Assembly: GCF_002270355.1 (NCBI RefSeq)
Contig: NZ_NJFZ01000009.1
Coordinates: 1 to 64,000 of the forward strand
Reading direction: 5' to 3'
Length of the DNA stretch: 64,000 bases
DNA from: Flectobacillus sp. BAB-3569
Lineage (GTDB): Bacteria; Bacteroidota; Bacteroidia; Cytophagales; Spirosomataceae
Under the pieces are notes generated by a model, which did not search any database, was not told the DNA's origin, and worked only from the letters and a program-made list of their open reading frames with translations. Shown one piece after another: positions 1 through 9,125 of the stretch. Made by a program: the position numbers and the translations under genes. Position 1 is the stretch's first letter; every line of letters starts with the position of its first letter.

Positions 1-3000
1 ACCACAGGTTGTTATAGTGCTGCAAGTTCAGAGGTAGATGTATTTATTACTTCTTGTACAGGCTTAGATCCAAGTGGCGTGAGTTGCAATACGAAAGTAC
101 CTCTGACGAATGGATTGTTTACAAACCTAGCGGCAACAAAGACGAATAGTTTGTTAGGTTGTGTGAATTTGACGACCGCCTCGACGAATAATTTGGTTGA
201 TTCAGACTTAAATAATTATGCGGGCTTTAATGTAACAGGTTTAGGTTGTAATGTAACCTATAGTGTCAAAGACAATGATGCTACAGATACGTATCCTGCG
301 GGATATTATGCAGGTTTTAAGATAGCCTCAACAAGCCTATTGAGCGGAAGCATTGGTTCAACGGTACGTATCGAGACTTACAACAATGGTGTATTTGTAG
401 AAGGAAAAGACGTTGTAACGAGTTTGCTAGGAATAGAATCAAGTTTGTTAGATGGCAGTGGTTTGGCGACAGTAGGTTTTATCACGACCCAAGGCTTTGA
501 CGAAGTACGTATTATTTACACTACTTTGGTGGGTGTTGGTTTTACAGGTCAGGTGTATTATCCAGTAATAGAAAAATTCTGTGCGGGCTCAGCGTTGGTA
601 TGTAATACACAGACGAATGTTTCGAACCCTTCTTATCCCGTAGTAATAGATGATAGTCAGACAGGTATCACAGGCGTTGCATGTGTAGGCTGTTCGATTA
701 GCAATACAGAAAATGTAATCAGCTCAAGTACGAGTGATTATGCGACTATTACGATGTCGGCTTCTTTGGGTAGCAATGCCTCTATTTCCGTAAAAGATGT
801 TTTGACGACCTATCCCATCGGAACTTTTGCCGGGTTTAATATTTCGAATCCTAATCTGATCAATGCGAATCTTTTGTCTGGTATTACCATCCGCACTTAC
901 AATGCAGGAGTATTGCAGGAGAGTTCAGGAGTAGGGACGTTATTGTCGGTTAATTCTTCACTTTTGACAGGTGCAGGCGAGCAGTTAGTGGGCTTTATTA
1001 GTACGAAAGAATTTGATGAGGTAAAACTAGAAATAACGAATGTATTAGGGATTCTGAGTACGACAAGAGTTTACAACGTAGTACTAGAAAGTTTCTGTGC
1101 GGGACCAGCGTTGAGTTGTACCGATACGTATTTGGTATCTCCAAGTTTTCCAGCGGTATTGAATGGTAGTTTGACAGGTATTGGTGGAGTAGCTTGCGTG
1201 GGCTGTTCTATTAATAATAGTCAAAATGTGGTAGATGCTAGCACTTCAAACTATGCTGATATTGTATTGACGGCAGGCTTATTGAGTAGTGGATCAATAT
1301 CGGTAAAAGACGCTGTAACTACTTATCCAATCGGAACCTTTGCAGGCTTTGACATAGAAAATACGACTATATTAGGAGCAAGTCTTCTAAGTAATGCGAC
1401 GGTGAGTACTTATTTGAATGGAGTGTTACAAGAAAGTAATGCAGGCGGATTAATCAGCTTGTCTATTCTAAGTTCAATTCGTCAGGTAGTTGGCTTTGCA
1501 GCGACGAAGCCGTTCAACGAAGTACGTTTCACGATTGCGAATTTGGTAGGAGTAGATGTTGGTACGACGAGGGTATATGGTGCCGTATTACGTTTGGCAA
1601 ATGCTGCGGGTTTTGTAGCACCAAGTTTGTTGAGTAGTAGTGTGAGCAATGTATGTCCCGCGACGACAGGTAATTTATCAAGTGCGATAGGTAGCGCGCC
1701 ATCAGGTGCAGTTATACAGTGGTTTACGAATAATACACATACAGGAACAGCCTACAGCACACCGAGTACTGCCGCAGCTGGTACGTATTATGCTTTTTAT
1801 TATGATTCAGTATTGGGTTGTTATAGTCCAGCCTCGACAGGAGTAGTTGTTACGGTAAATGCCTGTGATACAGATGGTGATGGAGATTTGGATACGACCG
1901 ACCCAGCACCAAACAATCCATGTGTGTGGAGTAATAATCAGGTTTTGGCAAATACTACAACTACTTGGCGCACTGCAGATTGTGATGGTGATGGTGTTTC
2001 GAACTATAAAGAAGCTACTGGAACAGACAACGACCCGCTTACTGTTGCGGATAACACCGATCCATTAGATGGTTGTAGTTATAATGACTTTGACCAAGTT
2101 TTACTTGCGACAAGCCCGTTATGGAAATTGGCAGATTGTGACAAAGATGGTAATCTGAATGGCACAGACCCTAATCCGAAATTGGCAGTAGCTAACGACG
2201 ATAATTTCTCGGCAAACTTTGGAAGCTCCACAATATTTAACGTCTTGACAAATGATGATTTTCTCCCTAGTATAACCACAACGATTACTCAAACAGGAGG
2301 AAATGCTGGAGGAACCATTGCTATTGTTGGTTCAACAGGGGTATTGACTTATACGCCGCTACTTTCAGAACGTGGAACTTCAGTAACAATCATTTATCAA
2401 GTTTGTAATACAGCTACAATACCAAACGTGTGTGCGTCTGCTACCGTAACGATCGCTGTGCCTGCTGATACAGATATGGATAGTATCCCTGATAGTCTTG
2501 ATTTGGATGATGATAATGACGGTATTCTCGACACCGTAGAGGATGCCCAAATGAACGCTGATATAGATGGTGATGGAATTCCTAACCGTTTAGACTTGGA
2601 TAGCGACAATGATGGTGTAAATGACGTGGACGAAGCATTGGGTATCGACCTCAATCGCGATGGTATGGCCGATGGTATCGTTTCTGTGGATGGTATTCCT
2701 GCTACTGCTGTTGGAGGTTTGGTATTGAGTGCTCTGGATATTGATTTAGACTTGTTGCCAAATCCGTACGATTTAGATAGCAACAATGATGGAATGTTTG
2801 ATTTGGCAGAAAACGGCCTTAATCCGAATTTGGATTTAGACAATAATGGGGTCGTAGACTGCTCAAGCAATTGTGACCCTGACGGTGATGGTATTTTGAC
2901 CCCTGTCGATGGTTTGCCAAATACTTGGAAAGATGCAGGCTTCCCTGATTTGACCCCAACTACAGAAATTGATAATCTGGAATTTACCAACATATCCAAC

Positions 3001-3384
3001 AGTCGAGACTTTGTTATAAATGTTTTTGAAATAAATAACATTCTTAATATGCCTGGTAGAGCAATCAGTTTCCGAGTAGCTAAAATTTCGGGCTTCGATA
3101 TTACTTATTCTACAAATTCAGGTTTGTCTAATGTATTGGGTGGTACGGCGAATAGTAACAGTGATTGGGATTTTGTGGAAAATGATAACTCAATTATCGT
3201 CACAGCCAAAGCAGGAAGTGTTACCCTACAAAATACTAAAAAGGTAGTAGGCTTTACTATTACTCGAAAAGCTACTACCCCAAGTTTGACTAGTCAAAAT
3301 ATCACAGTTACTATCATCTATGGTTCGGCAGGAGAAGAGCGTGTAAACAACAATATTGTTGAAACGAAAGTAACAGCCAACTAA
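1..3384 (+). CDS. Large repeat-containing surface/secreted protein, 5'-truncated by window edge
   Basis: The frame is open from base 1, so the true start lies upstream; the GTG at 79 is internal. From about 80 to 1600 the protein has three tandem modules of roughly 155 residues, each with paired cysteines (VACVGCSI) and a TYPIGTFAGF motif. Next comes an Ig-like segment ending GCYSPASTGVVVTV; the first bases of the window (TTGCYSAASSEVDV) look like the end of an earlier copy. Calcium-binding thrombospondin-3 repeats (DTDGDGDLD type) at about 1865-2180 and 2470-2900 flank a cadherin/Ig-like domain (NVLTNDDF). No type IX sorting domain is recognisable at the C-terminus. By domain content it is a structural or adhesive surface protein; no enzyme domain is seen. 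The next gene starts 18 bp downstream and shares the TSP3 and Ig modules, so the two are probably co-transcribed. Confidence 0.85.
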   Translation, partial: TTGCYSAASSEVDVFITSCTGLDPSGVSCNTKVPLTNGLFTNLAATKTNSLLGCVNLTTASTNNLVDSDLNNYAGFNVTGLGCNVTYSVKDNDATDTYPAGYYAGFKIASTSLLSGSIGSTVRIETYNNGVFVEGKDVVTSLLGIESSLLDGSGLATVGFITTQGFDEVRIIYTTLVGVGFTGQVYYPVIEKFCAGSALVCNTQTNVSNPSYPVVIDDSQTGITGVACVGCSISNTENVISSSTSDYATITMSASLGSNASISVKDVLTTYPIGTFAGFNISNPNLINANLLSGITIRTYNAGVLQESSGVGTLLSVNSSLLTGAGEQLVGFISTKEFDEVKLEITNVLGILSTTRVYNVVLESFCAGPALSCTDTYLVSPSFPAVLNGSLTGIGGVACVGCSINNSQNVVDASTSNYADIVLTAGLLSSGSISVKDAVTTYPIGTFAGFDIENTTILGASLLSNATVSTYLNGVLQESNAGGLISLSILSSIRQVVGFAATKPFNEVRFTIANLVGVDVGTTRVYGAVLRLANAAGFVAPSLLSSSVSNVCPATTGNLSSAIGSAPSGAVIQWFTNNTHTGTAYSTPSTAAAGTYYAFYYDSVLGCYSPASTGVVVTVNACDTDGDGDLDTTDPAPNNPCVWSNNQVLANTTTTWRTADCDGDGVSNYKEATGTDNDPLTVADNTDPLDGCSYNDFDQVLLATSPLWKLADCDKDGNLNGTDPNPKLAVANDDNFSANFGSSTIFNVLTNDDFLPSITTTITQTGGNAGGTIAIVGSTGVLTYTPLLSERGTSVTIIYQVCNTATIPNVCASATVTIAVPADTDMDSIPDSLDLDDDNDGILDTVEDAQMNADIDGDGIPNRLDLDSDNDGVNDVDEALGIDLNRDGMADGIVSVDGIPATAVGGLVLSALDIDLDLLPNPYDLDSNNDGMFDLAENGLNPNLDLDNNGVVDCSSNCDPDGDGILTPVDGLPNTWKDAGFPDLTPTTEIDNLEFTNISNSRDFVINVFEINNILNMPGRAISFRVAKISGFDITYSTNSGLSNVLGGTANSNSDWDFVENDNSIIVTAKAGSVTLQNTKKVVGFTITRKATTPSLTSQNITVTIIYGSAGEERVNNNIVETKVTAN

Positions 3385-3402
3385 TAAAACCAAGCAAGCC
3401 TT

Positions 3403-5835
3403 ATGAATATTTTAAAGAAAATTCGCATTCTATTAGCCTGCTTGACACTTTTTAGTGTAAAAATAAAGGCACAAGATGTTAGCATAAATATTATTAATCA
3501 ACCCGCTACGCTGACTCAAGGCTCTGCCTTGGGTCGGGTAATGGTCGATATTTGTAATAACGATGGGGGAAGCCGTAATGCCGCAGTTGGTAAACTTCGT
3601 CCTCTGATTAGTTTTCCAAGTAGTTTGGTCGGAAACACCGTAGTGCCGATTACTTTCGTTGGGTGGACTGTTTTATCAAATGATGGTCAATCAATTAGGC
3701 TTGAAAATACAGTCGCTATTGCACCAGGTGAGTGTTCGCATATTGTGTTGGGATATACTGGTGTAAACATCGGTGGACCTCTGACTGTTACAGGTACCAT
3801 GGGTTTTAACGGACCACAAACGGTAGGCAATTTAACAGGCAATGACAATAGTACTACCTCTATTACAATTGCTGCGGGCGGTACTGATAGTGATGGTGAT
3901 GGCGATCCTGATGTTTCTGACCCAGCAGCCAATGACCCTTGTAGCTGGGGAGTAGGGCAAGTAGTTGCCAATGCTACGCTTGTTTGGCGAAATGCAGATT
4001 GTGATGGCGATGGCGTAACTAACTACGCTGAAGCAACAGGTTTGGATGGTAACCCTGCGACTACAGCCGATAATACAGATCCTAAAAGTGCTTGTAGTTT
4101 GAACATTACTCAAGTAACATTGATGGCCACAAGTTCAGGCGATTGTGATGGTGATGGAGTAACAAATAAAGATGAAATTAATGGTTTAGACAGAAATCCG
4201 CTCGCTACTTTTGACAATACAAATCCACTTGATTTATGTAGTTATAATGCTGTAGACCAAGTAATAGCTAACACAAGCCAAACTTGGCGAACGAGCGACT
4301 GTGATAAAGATGGGAATACAAACTTTACCGATCCCAATCCTAAAAGTCCAACAGCTAATAATGATGTTTTAACCACAAGTTTTGGGTCAACTGGATCCGT
4401 TAATGTATTATTGAATGACGATTTTTTACCTAATATAACTTTAAGTATTACTCGCTCTGGAGGTACTGCACAAGGGACTGTTACTTTTTCGCCGACTACT
4501 GGATTTATGACGTATTCGCCACTAACTTCTGAACAAGGCTCAACGGTTTCTGTGAGTTATATTGTTTGTAATACGGCGGTAAGTCCTAGTGTTTGTGCCA
4601 ATGCGGTGGTGAATATCACGGTTACAGGTTCATCACCACGTTTGAGTATTACAAAAGCTGTTTCCTCTGGGTTGTATTCTCTTTTCGATAATTTTACCTA
4701 TACCCTTACCGTAAATAATACAGGATCGGTACCAACCTCAGGTATGATTATTATCAAAGATACGCTCCAAATGGGTTTGGCTTTGGTTTCAGCAACGGTT
4801 AATACGGGCTGGGGTTGTAGTGCTTCGGGGCAATTGGTTACTTGTACTCGTACCAATAGTATTCCTGCTGGTGGCAGTAGTTCTGTGACTATCACTGTAG
4901 CTGCCTTGCAAGCAGGAACTTTTTACAACAAAGCAGGTGTGTACGGGGGAGGAGATCCTGTGGCTATCAATGGAAGTACGGCGGCTCAATCAAATGTTAC
5001 GACGACTTTTGTGGCACAATTTTCGGTAAGAGTAACTTTAAAAGTTTTCCTCAAAGGAGCTTATAATCCTACCGATGGACTAATGCAGGACAATTTGCGT
5101 TCACAAGGGCTAATACCTCTGGTACAACCTTATGGGAAAGGAGCTTACGCCGATATTCCGCACATAGGTCCAGACGAAATTACGACGTCGGATGTTCTGG
5201 CTGTAACAGGAAACAACGCTATTGTGGATTGGGTTTCTGTAGAGTTACGAGATAAAAATAATCCCACAAGTATATTGGCGAGCCGTTCGGGACTCATACA
5301 GCGAGATGGAGATATTGTCGATGTAGATGGGGTAAGTTGTTTGAGGCTCATGAATATAAGTAACAACAGTTATTATATCGCCATTCGTCACCGTAATCAT
5401 TTGGCTGTGATGAGCGCTTTGAGTTATCCACTGTCCGATGCTTGTTTCAATTTGATTGATTTTACTAGCCCAAGTGTAAGCATATATACAAAACCAAATA
5501 CAGATCCAGAATTTAGTGCTTATCCGATGATGGATGTTGGAGGTATTCGTGCACTGTGGGGAGGTAATGCCAGTCCTGATAGATTTGTCATTTACCAAGG
5601 CCCTAACAATGATAGAACCTTTGTAGGAAGTGTAATTTTGACAGATCCAAACAATACCGAAAGCCTCAATAATTATATGGTAAATGGGTACTTGCGAGCA
5701 GACTTAAATCTGGATGGAAATACCATTTTACAAGGACCAAACAATGATATAAATTTATTATTCAACGAAATATTTACACACCCTGAAAACGCTGAAAAGC
5801 TAAATAATTTTATTATTTTTCAGCAATTACCTTAA
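3403..5835 (+). CDS. Secreted TSP3/DUF11-repeat surface protein
   Basis: This is an 810-residue protein with an N-terminal signal peptide (MNILKKIRILLACLTLFSVK, cleavage near KAQ). Residues about 160-330 carry thrombospondin-3 calcium-binding repeats (DSDGDGDPD, DCDGDGVTN). A cadherin-like Ig domain with NVLLNDDF follows, then a DUF11/CARDB-like domain around 410-520 (FTYTLTVNNTGSVPTSG). The C-terminal third contains two dockerin-like DLNLDGN..QGPNND segments ending in LNNFI. The TSP3 and Ig parts closely resemble those of the upstream gene, which suggests duplication of modules. No type IX sorting signal of the usual PNP..G.Y..K form is evident, so the mode of surface attachment is unclear. 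The molecular role is unknown; adhesion or matrix structure is an inference from the domains. Confidence 0.85.
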   Translation: MNILKKIRILLACLTLFSVKIKAQDVSINIINQPATLTQGSALGRVMVDICNNDGGSRNAAVGKLRPLISFPSSLVGNTVVPITFVGWTVLSNDGQSIRLENTVAIAPGECSHIVLGYTGVNIGGPLTVTGTMGFNGPQTVGNLTGNDNSTTSITIAAGGTDSDGDGDPDVSDPAANDPCSWGVGQVVANATLVWRNADCDGDGVTNYAEATGLDGNPATTADNTDPKSACSLNITQVTLMATSSGDCDGDGVTNKDEINGLDRNPLATFDNTNPLDLCSYNAVDQVIANTSQTWRTSDCDKDGNTNFTDPNPKSPTANNDVLTTSFGSTGSVNVLLNDDFLPNITLSITRSGGTAQGTVTFSPTTGFMTYSPLTSEQGSTVSVSYIVCNTAVSPSVCANAVVNITVTGSSPRLSITKAVSSGLYSLFDNFTYTLTVNNTGSVPTSGMIIIKDTLQMGLALVSATVNTGWGCSASGQLVTCTRTNSIPAGGSSSVTITVAALQAGTFYNKAGVYGGGDPVAINGSTAAQSNVTTTFVAQFSVRVTLKVFLKGAYNPTDGLMQDNLRSQGLIPLVQPYGKGAYADIPHIGPDEITTSDVLAVTGNNAIVDWVSVELRDKNNPTSILASRSGLIQRDGDIVDVDGVSCLRLMNISNNSYYIAIRHRNHLAVMSALSYPLSDACFNLIDFTSPSVSIYTKPNTDPEFSAYPMMDVGGIRALWGGNASPDRFVIYQGPNNDRTFVGSVILTDPNNTESLNNYMVNGYLRADLNLDGNTILQGPNNDINLLFNEIFTHPENAEKLNNFIIFQQLP

Positions 5836-5846
5836 ATATCTATCTT

Positions 5847-5873
5847 AAAAAAGCTGAGCCGTTTAGCTTTTTT
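5847..5873 (+). terminator. Rho-independent terminator after the surface-protein pair
   Basis: AAAAAAGCT (5847-5855) pairs perfectly with AGCTTTTTT (5865-5873) and ends in a T run, 11 bp after the stop of the preceding gene. Confidence 0.7.
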
Positions 5874-6071
5874 CTAAAAACCACACAGTCTTTACGCTGT
5901 CTGTTTAAGTACGTTAATCTTTAAAAATTAACAACATTATATAAAATCGCTAAATAAAGAAATTGGTTAGGGTATTGGCTTCTTTTTTTAAAGGGCTGAT
6001 ACCCAAAAACCAATTAAAGTGTATTTGGCATGTTTTGTGTAGTTCAAAAAACATCAAATTGATAAAATCTT

Positions 6072-7109
6072 ATGAAAACGTTTCTACATTATTTATTCCT
6101 ACTAATAGGACTTACACTAAGCTGCAAAACTACTTTTGCTCAAAAATCAGTGAATCCTCATATTAGTTTTAAAATAGATTTGCGCCCAGATGGCTACTAC
6201 TATGGAACCATGAAGTCGGATACTACGCTGAGTTCAGTAAGTCCCAGTAATAACATTTCTACCATACAATTTACGGTAGTTGCCCCCATAGGAACGTTCT
6301 CTCCAATCTCTTATACAGGCTCAACGGTACTTAACCTCCTAGGAAGTATTGAAGATTTAGTACCTTCAGACAATCTTGGTTCATATCTGTGGACTATTCA
6401 GCGATCTACCTACGATGCTAATACAGAGTATGCTTTTATAGGAATGACTGGCTCACCACGACTTACAAATACGATCACAAAAGACGTTGAAATTCCCTTG
6501 TTTCGTTTTAGACTACAAAATTGTCTAGGAAATATTCGCATGTATCAAAATGGCATAGATTTGCCGAGCCGTTCGGGAACAGCCCTGCTAAATACTGATT
6601 GCTCTATCTACCTGTCAAGGATTAAAGAAAGTCTTGCCGACGCCTACAAAGATAATTATGGAGGACCCGCTGTATGTCTTACTACTCCCATCCCCGACTT
6701 GATGACGTCATTAACTGCACCATCTTCTGGTGCTCCCAATACAGCTTACAGTTATACCGTCAGTGTCATGAATGTAGGCTCAGGCCTTAGTTCAGGAATT
6801 GTGTCAGAAAGTTTTAGTTTGCCCGCAGGTTTGACTTTCAATAGTGGAGGAGGCAATGGCTGGACATGTGCCGTTGCAGGCACATCCTCAGGGACAACAA
6901 CAGTCACCTGTACCAATCCCGCACCGAATGTACCAGCAAGTGGAAGTATTAATTTCCCATTGACGGTAACACCAACAACTTTGGGTGCTTTTACCATCAC
7001 AGCACAAGTATCGGGTGGAGGAGAAAGCAACACCAATAACAACAATGCCACAAGTAATACCACCAGTATTGGTTGTGGTGTGAGCGCAGGAGGAATCAAC
7101 AGACTTTAA
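6072..7109 (+). CDS. Secreted protein with C-terminal DUF11-like domain
   Basis: The protein has 345 residues. The start ATG at 6072 gives a good signal peptide (MKTFLHYLFLLIGLTLSCKT, cleavage near TFAQ). The first 190 residues form an unassigned domain with a few cysteines (QNCLGNIRMY, LNTDCSIYL). Residues about 215-335 form a DUF11/CARDB-like beta-sandwich (YSYTVSVMNVGSG..SESFSLPAGL) like that in the preceding gene. The chain stops soon after the domain (GCGVSAGGINRL) with no recognisable type IX sorting signal. It follows the two larger surface proteins on the same strand but behind a terminator and about 240 bp of spacer, so it probably has its own promoter. The function is not known; a cell-surface role is inferred from the signal peptide and domain type. 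Confidence 0.85.
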   Translation: MKTFLHYLFLLIGLTLSCKTTFAQKSVNPHISFKIDLRPDGYYYGTMKSDTTLSSVSPSNNISTIQFTVVAPIGTFSPISYTGSTVLNLLGSIEDLVPSDNLGSYLWTIQRSTYDANTEYAFIGMTGSPRLTNTITKDVEIPLFRFRLQNCLGNIRMYQNGIDLPSRSGTALLNTDCSIYLSRIKESLADAYKDNYGGPAVCLTTPIPDLMTSLTAPSSGAPNTAYSYTVSVMNVGSGLSSGIVSESFSLPAGLTFNSGGGNGWTCAVAGTSSGTTTVTCTNPAPNVPASGSINFPLTVTPTTLGAFTITAQVSGGGESNTNNNNATSNTTSIGCGVSAGGINRL

Positions 7110-7254
7110 TCAGTTTTTGATTAAAGAGAAGAAATATAAGCCTAAGGAGGACAGCAATAACAGCACTGCAAAGCGCTAGTATTGGCAGAAATTCAATAAG
7201 ATAAGGAGTAACTATTTTTTCGTTGCGAGCGAAAATAAATACTTCAGCAGTAAT

Positions 7255-7286
7255 AGAGGTTGGTATAATCTGCCAACCTCTTTTTT
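7255..7286 (+). terminator. Rho-independent terminator
   Basis: AGAGGTTGG (7255-7263) pairs perfectly with CCAACCTCT (7273-7281) and is followed by a T run. It lies 145 bp after the stop of the gene ending at 7109. Confidence 0.75.
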
Positions 7287-7341
7287 GTGGGTGAACAGTA
7301 CAAACAAGTTAACTTCATGGGAAACCCTCATTTGCCTCGCT

Positions 7342-7373
7342 AGTGCTGGATTCCTATCCAGCACTCCTTTTTT
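7342..7373 (+). repeat. Hairpin repeat, copy 1 of 3 (TGCTGGAT family)
   Basis: AGTGCTGGAT and ATCCAGCACT form a 10-bp perfect stem followed by CCTTTTTTC. The downstream text (GAGGATTCTATCC and TAGGCTAT) recurs after the other two copies near 9016 and 10397. The T run points in the + direction although the adjacent gene (stop at 7446) is on the minus strand, so it is a repeated element rather than simply that gene's terminator. Confidence 0.7.
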
Positions 7374-7445
7374 CTGAGGATTCTATCCCTCATAATAGGC
7401 TATAGTTTCCTGCCAAGTCCAATTTGAGTGAAAGGAAGTGTTAGC

Positions 7446-8876
7446 CTATTTTCGATAATCTAATGGAGGCTTTCTATCGCCTGCCAAGGATTTATATTCA
7501 AATGTTTTTGTTCCTCTTCTTTGGTACAATTCTTCTTTGGCTTGTTCAATCAAATTGGGTGATTTAAACAAGTTTTGAGCCGTAAGGGCAATCGTTTGGG
7601 CGGCGTTCATCATGCCTTTATGCCCAATACTCATACCATTGCAGGCAACCGCTTGCCAACTATGGGCAGGTACGCCTGGCACCCATGTAGCTGTAGAAAG
7701 CCCAGCCGTAGGCGTAACCCAACTCACGTCGCCCACATCTGTAGAAGCAGGAAATGCCAAGCCTGTGGTATAAGGACGCACCGTTTGGGCCGAACTAATA
7801 GGGGCAAGTGTTTGGGCATTTACCGTCTGGCGAATTTTTTCGGCAAAAGCGATTTCTTCGGGTGTGTAAGGCACGCCCCCAACTTTTTCAAGGCTTTTTT
7901 GCATTTCTTTTGCCAAAATATCATTGGGTAGTAAATTGTACAATCCTGCCAAAATTTCGTAGCTCATCTTCGTTTCTGTGCCATGAGCTGCTGCTTCTGC
8001 GGTTTTGAGGAGGCGTTGCCAAATTTCTTCTAAACCCTGTGCCGTAGGATTACGAATCGTGTATTCGACCATCGCATAATCAGGTACGATGTTGGAGGTT
8101 AGTCCGCCGTTTTTAATCACATAATGAATACGTGTTTCGGGAGAAATATGTTCTCGCATCAAGTTTACCATATAGTTCATGGCTTCAACGGCATCTAAAG
8201 CCGAGCGACCTTTTTCGGGACTAGCCGAGGCATGAGCCGCCAAGCCCGAAAAGCTAAAATTGGCTACTCGATACGCCAGAGACGAGTTCGGACTAGCGTT
8301 GTTGTTATCGCCCGGGTGCCAATGCAAAACGGCATCAATATCTTTGAAAACACCCTCTTTCACCAAATAGGTTTTGCCACCGCCAGCACCTTCTTCGGCT
8401 GGTGTACCAATCAAGCGGATGGTTCCTTTGATATGGGCTTTCGCCATCCAATTTTTGGTAGCAATAGCGGCTGCAACCGAGCCCACACCAAACAAGTTAT
8501 GCCCGCAAGCATGGCCATAGGCATTCACAAATTTAGCTTTTCTGAAAGGCACTGCTTCTTGCGATAAACCGGGCAAGGCATCCATTTCTGCCAAAATACC
8601 AATCACTGGAGAGCCAGAGCCATAGGTAGCCACAAAGGCTGTTTGCATAGCTCCAACACCTTTTTGTACTTGGAAACCAGCAGCTTGCAATTCTTCTATT
8701 AGGGCGTTGGAAGTTTTGTCTTCTAAATATCCCGGTTCGGCCCATTGCCAAATTTTATCTGACAAGGCAGCGTATTGGGTATATTTTTGTTGTAATTCTT
8801 GGGTAATTTCTTGTTGAGCCATCGCACACGGAATACCTACCCAAAGGCAAAGGCATACATACAGTAGTTTTTTCAT
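7446..8876 (-). CDS. M20-family amidohydrolase (AbgB/aminobenzoyl-glutamate hydrolase-like)
   Basis: A 476-residue metallopeptidase-fold amidohydrolase, probably exported, since ATG at 8876 gives a signal peptide (MKKLLYVCLCLWVGIPCAMA). An upstream in-frame ATG at 8936 is rejected because it overlaps the -7 box of a good promoter. Family M20 signatures visible are YGHACGHNLFG (metal-binding histidine), PAEEGAGGGKTYLV (catalytic glutamate pair) and a dimerisation-domain segment with GRSALDAVEAMNYMVN. The closest relatives by pattern are AbgB-type hydrolases that cleave acyl-amino-acid or p-aminobenzoyl-glutamate amide bonds; the substrate here is unknown. It is transcribed alone, with hairpin repeats on both sides. 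Family confidence is high, substrate confidence is low. Confidence 0.9.
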   Translation of the reverse strand: MKKLLYVCLCLWVGIPCAMAQQEITQELQQKYTQYAALSDKIWQWAEPGYLEDKTSNALIEELQAAGFQVQKGVGAMQTAFVATYGSGSPVIGILAEMDALPGLSQEAVPFRKAKFVNAYGHACGHNLFGVGSVAAAIATKNWMAKAHIKGTIRLIGTPAEEGAGGGKTYLVKEGVFKDIDAVLHWHPGDNNNASPNSSLAYRVANFSFSGLAAHASASPEKGRSALDAVEAMNYMVNLMREHISPETRIHYVIKNGGLTSNIVPDYAMVEYTIRNPTAQGLEEIWQRLLKTAEAAAHGTETKMSYEILAGLYNLLPNDILAKEMQKSLEKVGGVPYTPEEIAFAEKIRQTVNAQTLAPISSAQTVRPYTTGLAFPASTDVGDVSWVTPTAGLSTATWVPGVPAHSWQAVACNGMSIGHKGMMNAAQTIALTAQNLFKSPNLIEQAKEELYQRRGTKTFEYKSLAGDRKPPLDYRK

Positions 8877-8933
8877 GGTTTTAGTTTGGGTGAATGAGTG
8901 GAAAACAATATTTTGAGGTATTTTCGCTAATAT

Positions 8934-8964
8934 CAAATTTAACCCATGAGCAAATCTAAATCAA
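8934..8964 (-). promoter_or_regulatory. Bacteroidota-type promoter for the M20 amidohydrolase
   Basis: Read on the minus strand this is TTG, 20 bases, then TAAATTTG, matching the phylum's -33/-7 consensus (TTG-N17..23-TAnnTTTG). The -7 box lies 57 bp upstream of the ATG at 8876. Confidence 0.6.
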
Positions 8965-9015
8965 GCAAGTAGCAGAATGTTATCTTGAAAATATCCAAGC
9001 AAAATCTTTACAATG

Positions 9016-9055
9016 AAAAAAGAGTGCTGGATTCCAATCCAGCACTCCTTTTTTC
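9016..9055. repeat. Hairpin repeat, copy 2 of 3 (TGCTGGAT family)
   Basis: GAGTGCTGGATT (9022-9033) and AATCCAGCACTC (9036-9047) form a 12-bp stem with a two-base centre. There is an A run on the left and a T run on the right, so it could terminate in both directions. It is followed by AGGATTCTATC as in the other copies. Confidence 0.7.
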
Positions 9056-9125
9056 ATAGGATTCTATCTTTTATTGAGGTAATCTATTGGAAACCTAACT
9101 GGAATGGGCAAGTTTGACCAGCATT

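Noticed and set aside
2397-3041. Minus-strand open frame of 214 codons
   Set aside because: Antisense to calcium-binding Asp/Gly repeats; composition is a Ser/Leu-rich shadow with no family features.
79-3384. GTG at 79 as the start of the first surface protein
   Set aside because: The frame is open upstream to base 1 and reads a domain end like a later one in the same protein, so the start lies outside the window.
5963-6166. 67-codon + strand frame
   Set aside because: It overlaps the signal peptide of the gene at 6072 in another frame.
8877-8936. Upstream ATG at 8936 for the amidohydrolase
   Set aside because: It overlaps the -7 box of a well-spaced promoter and would bury the signal peptide.
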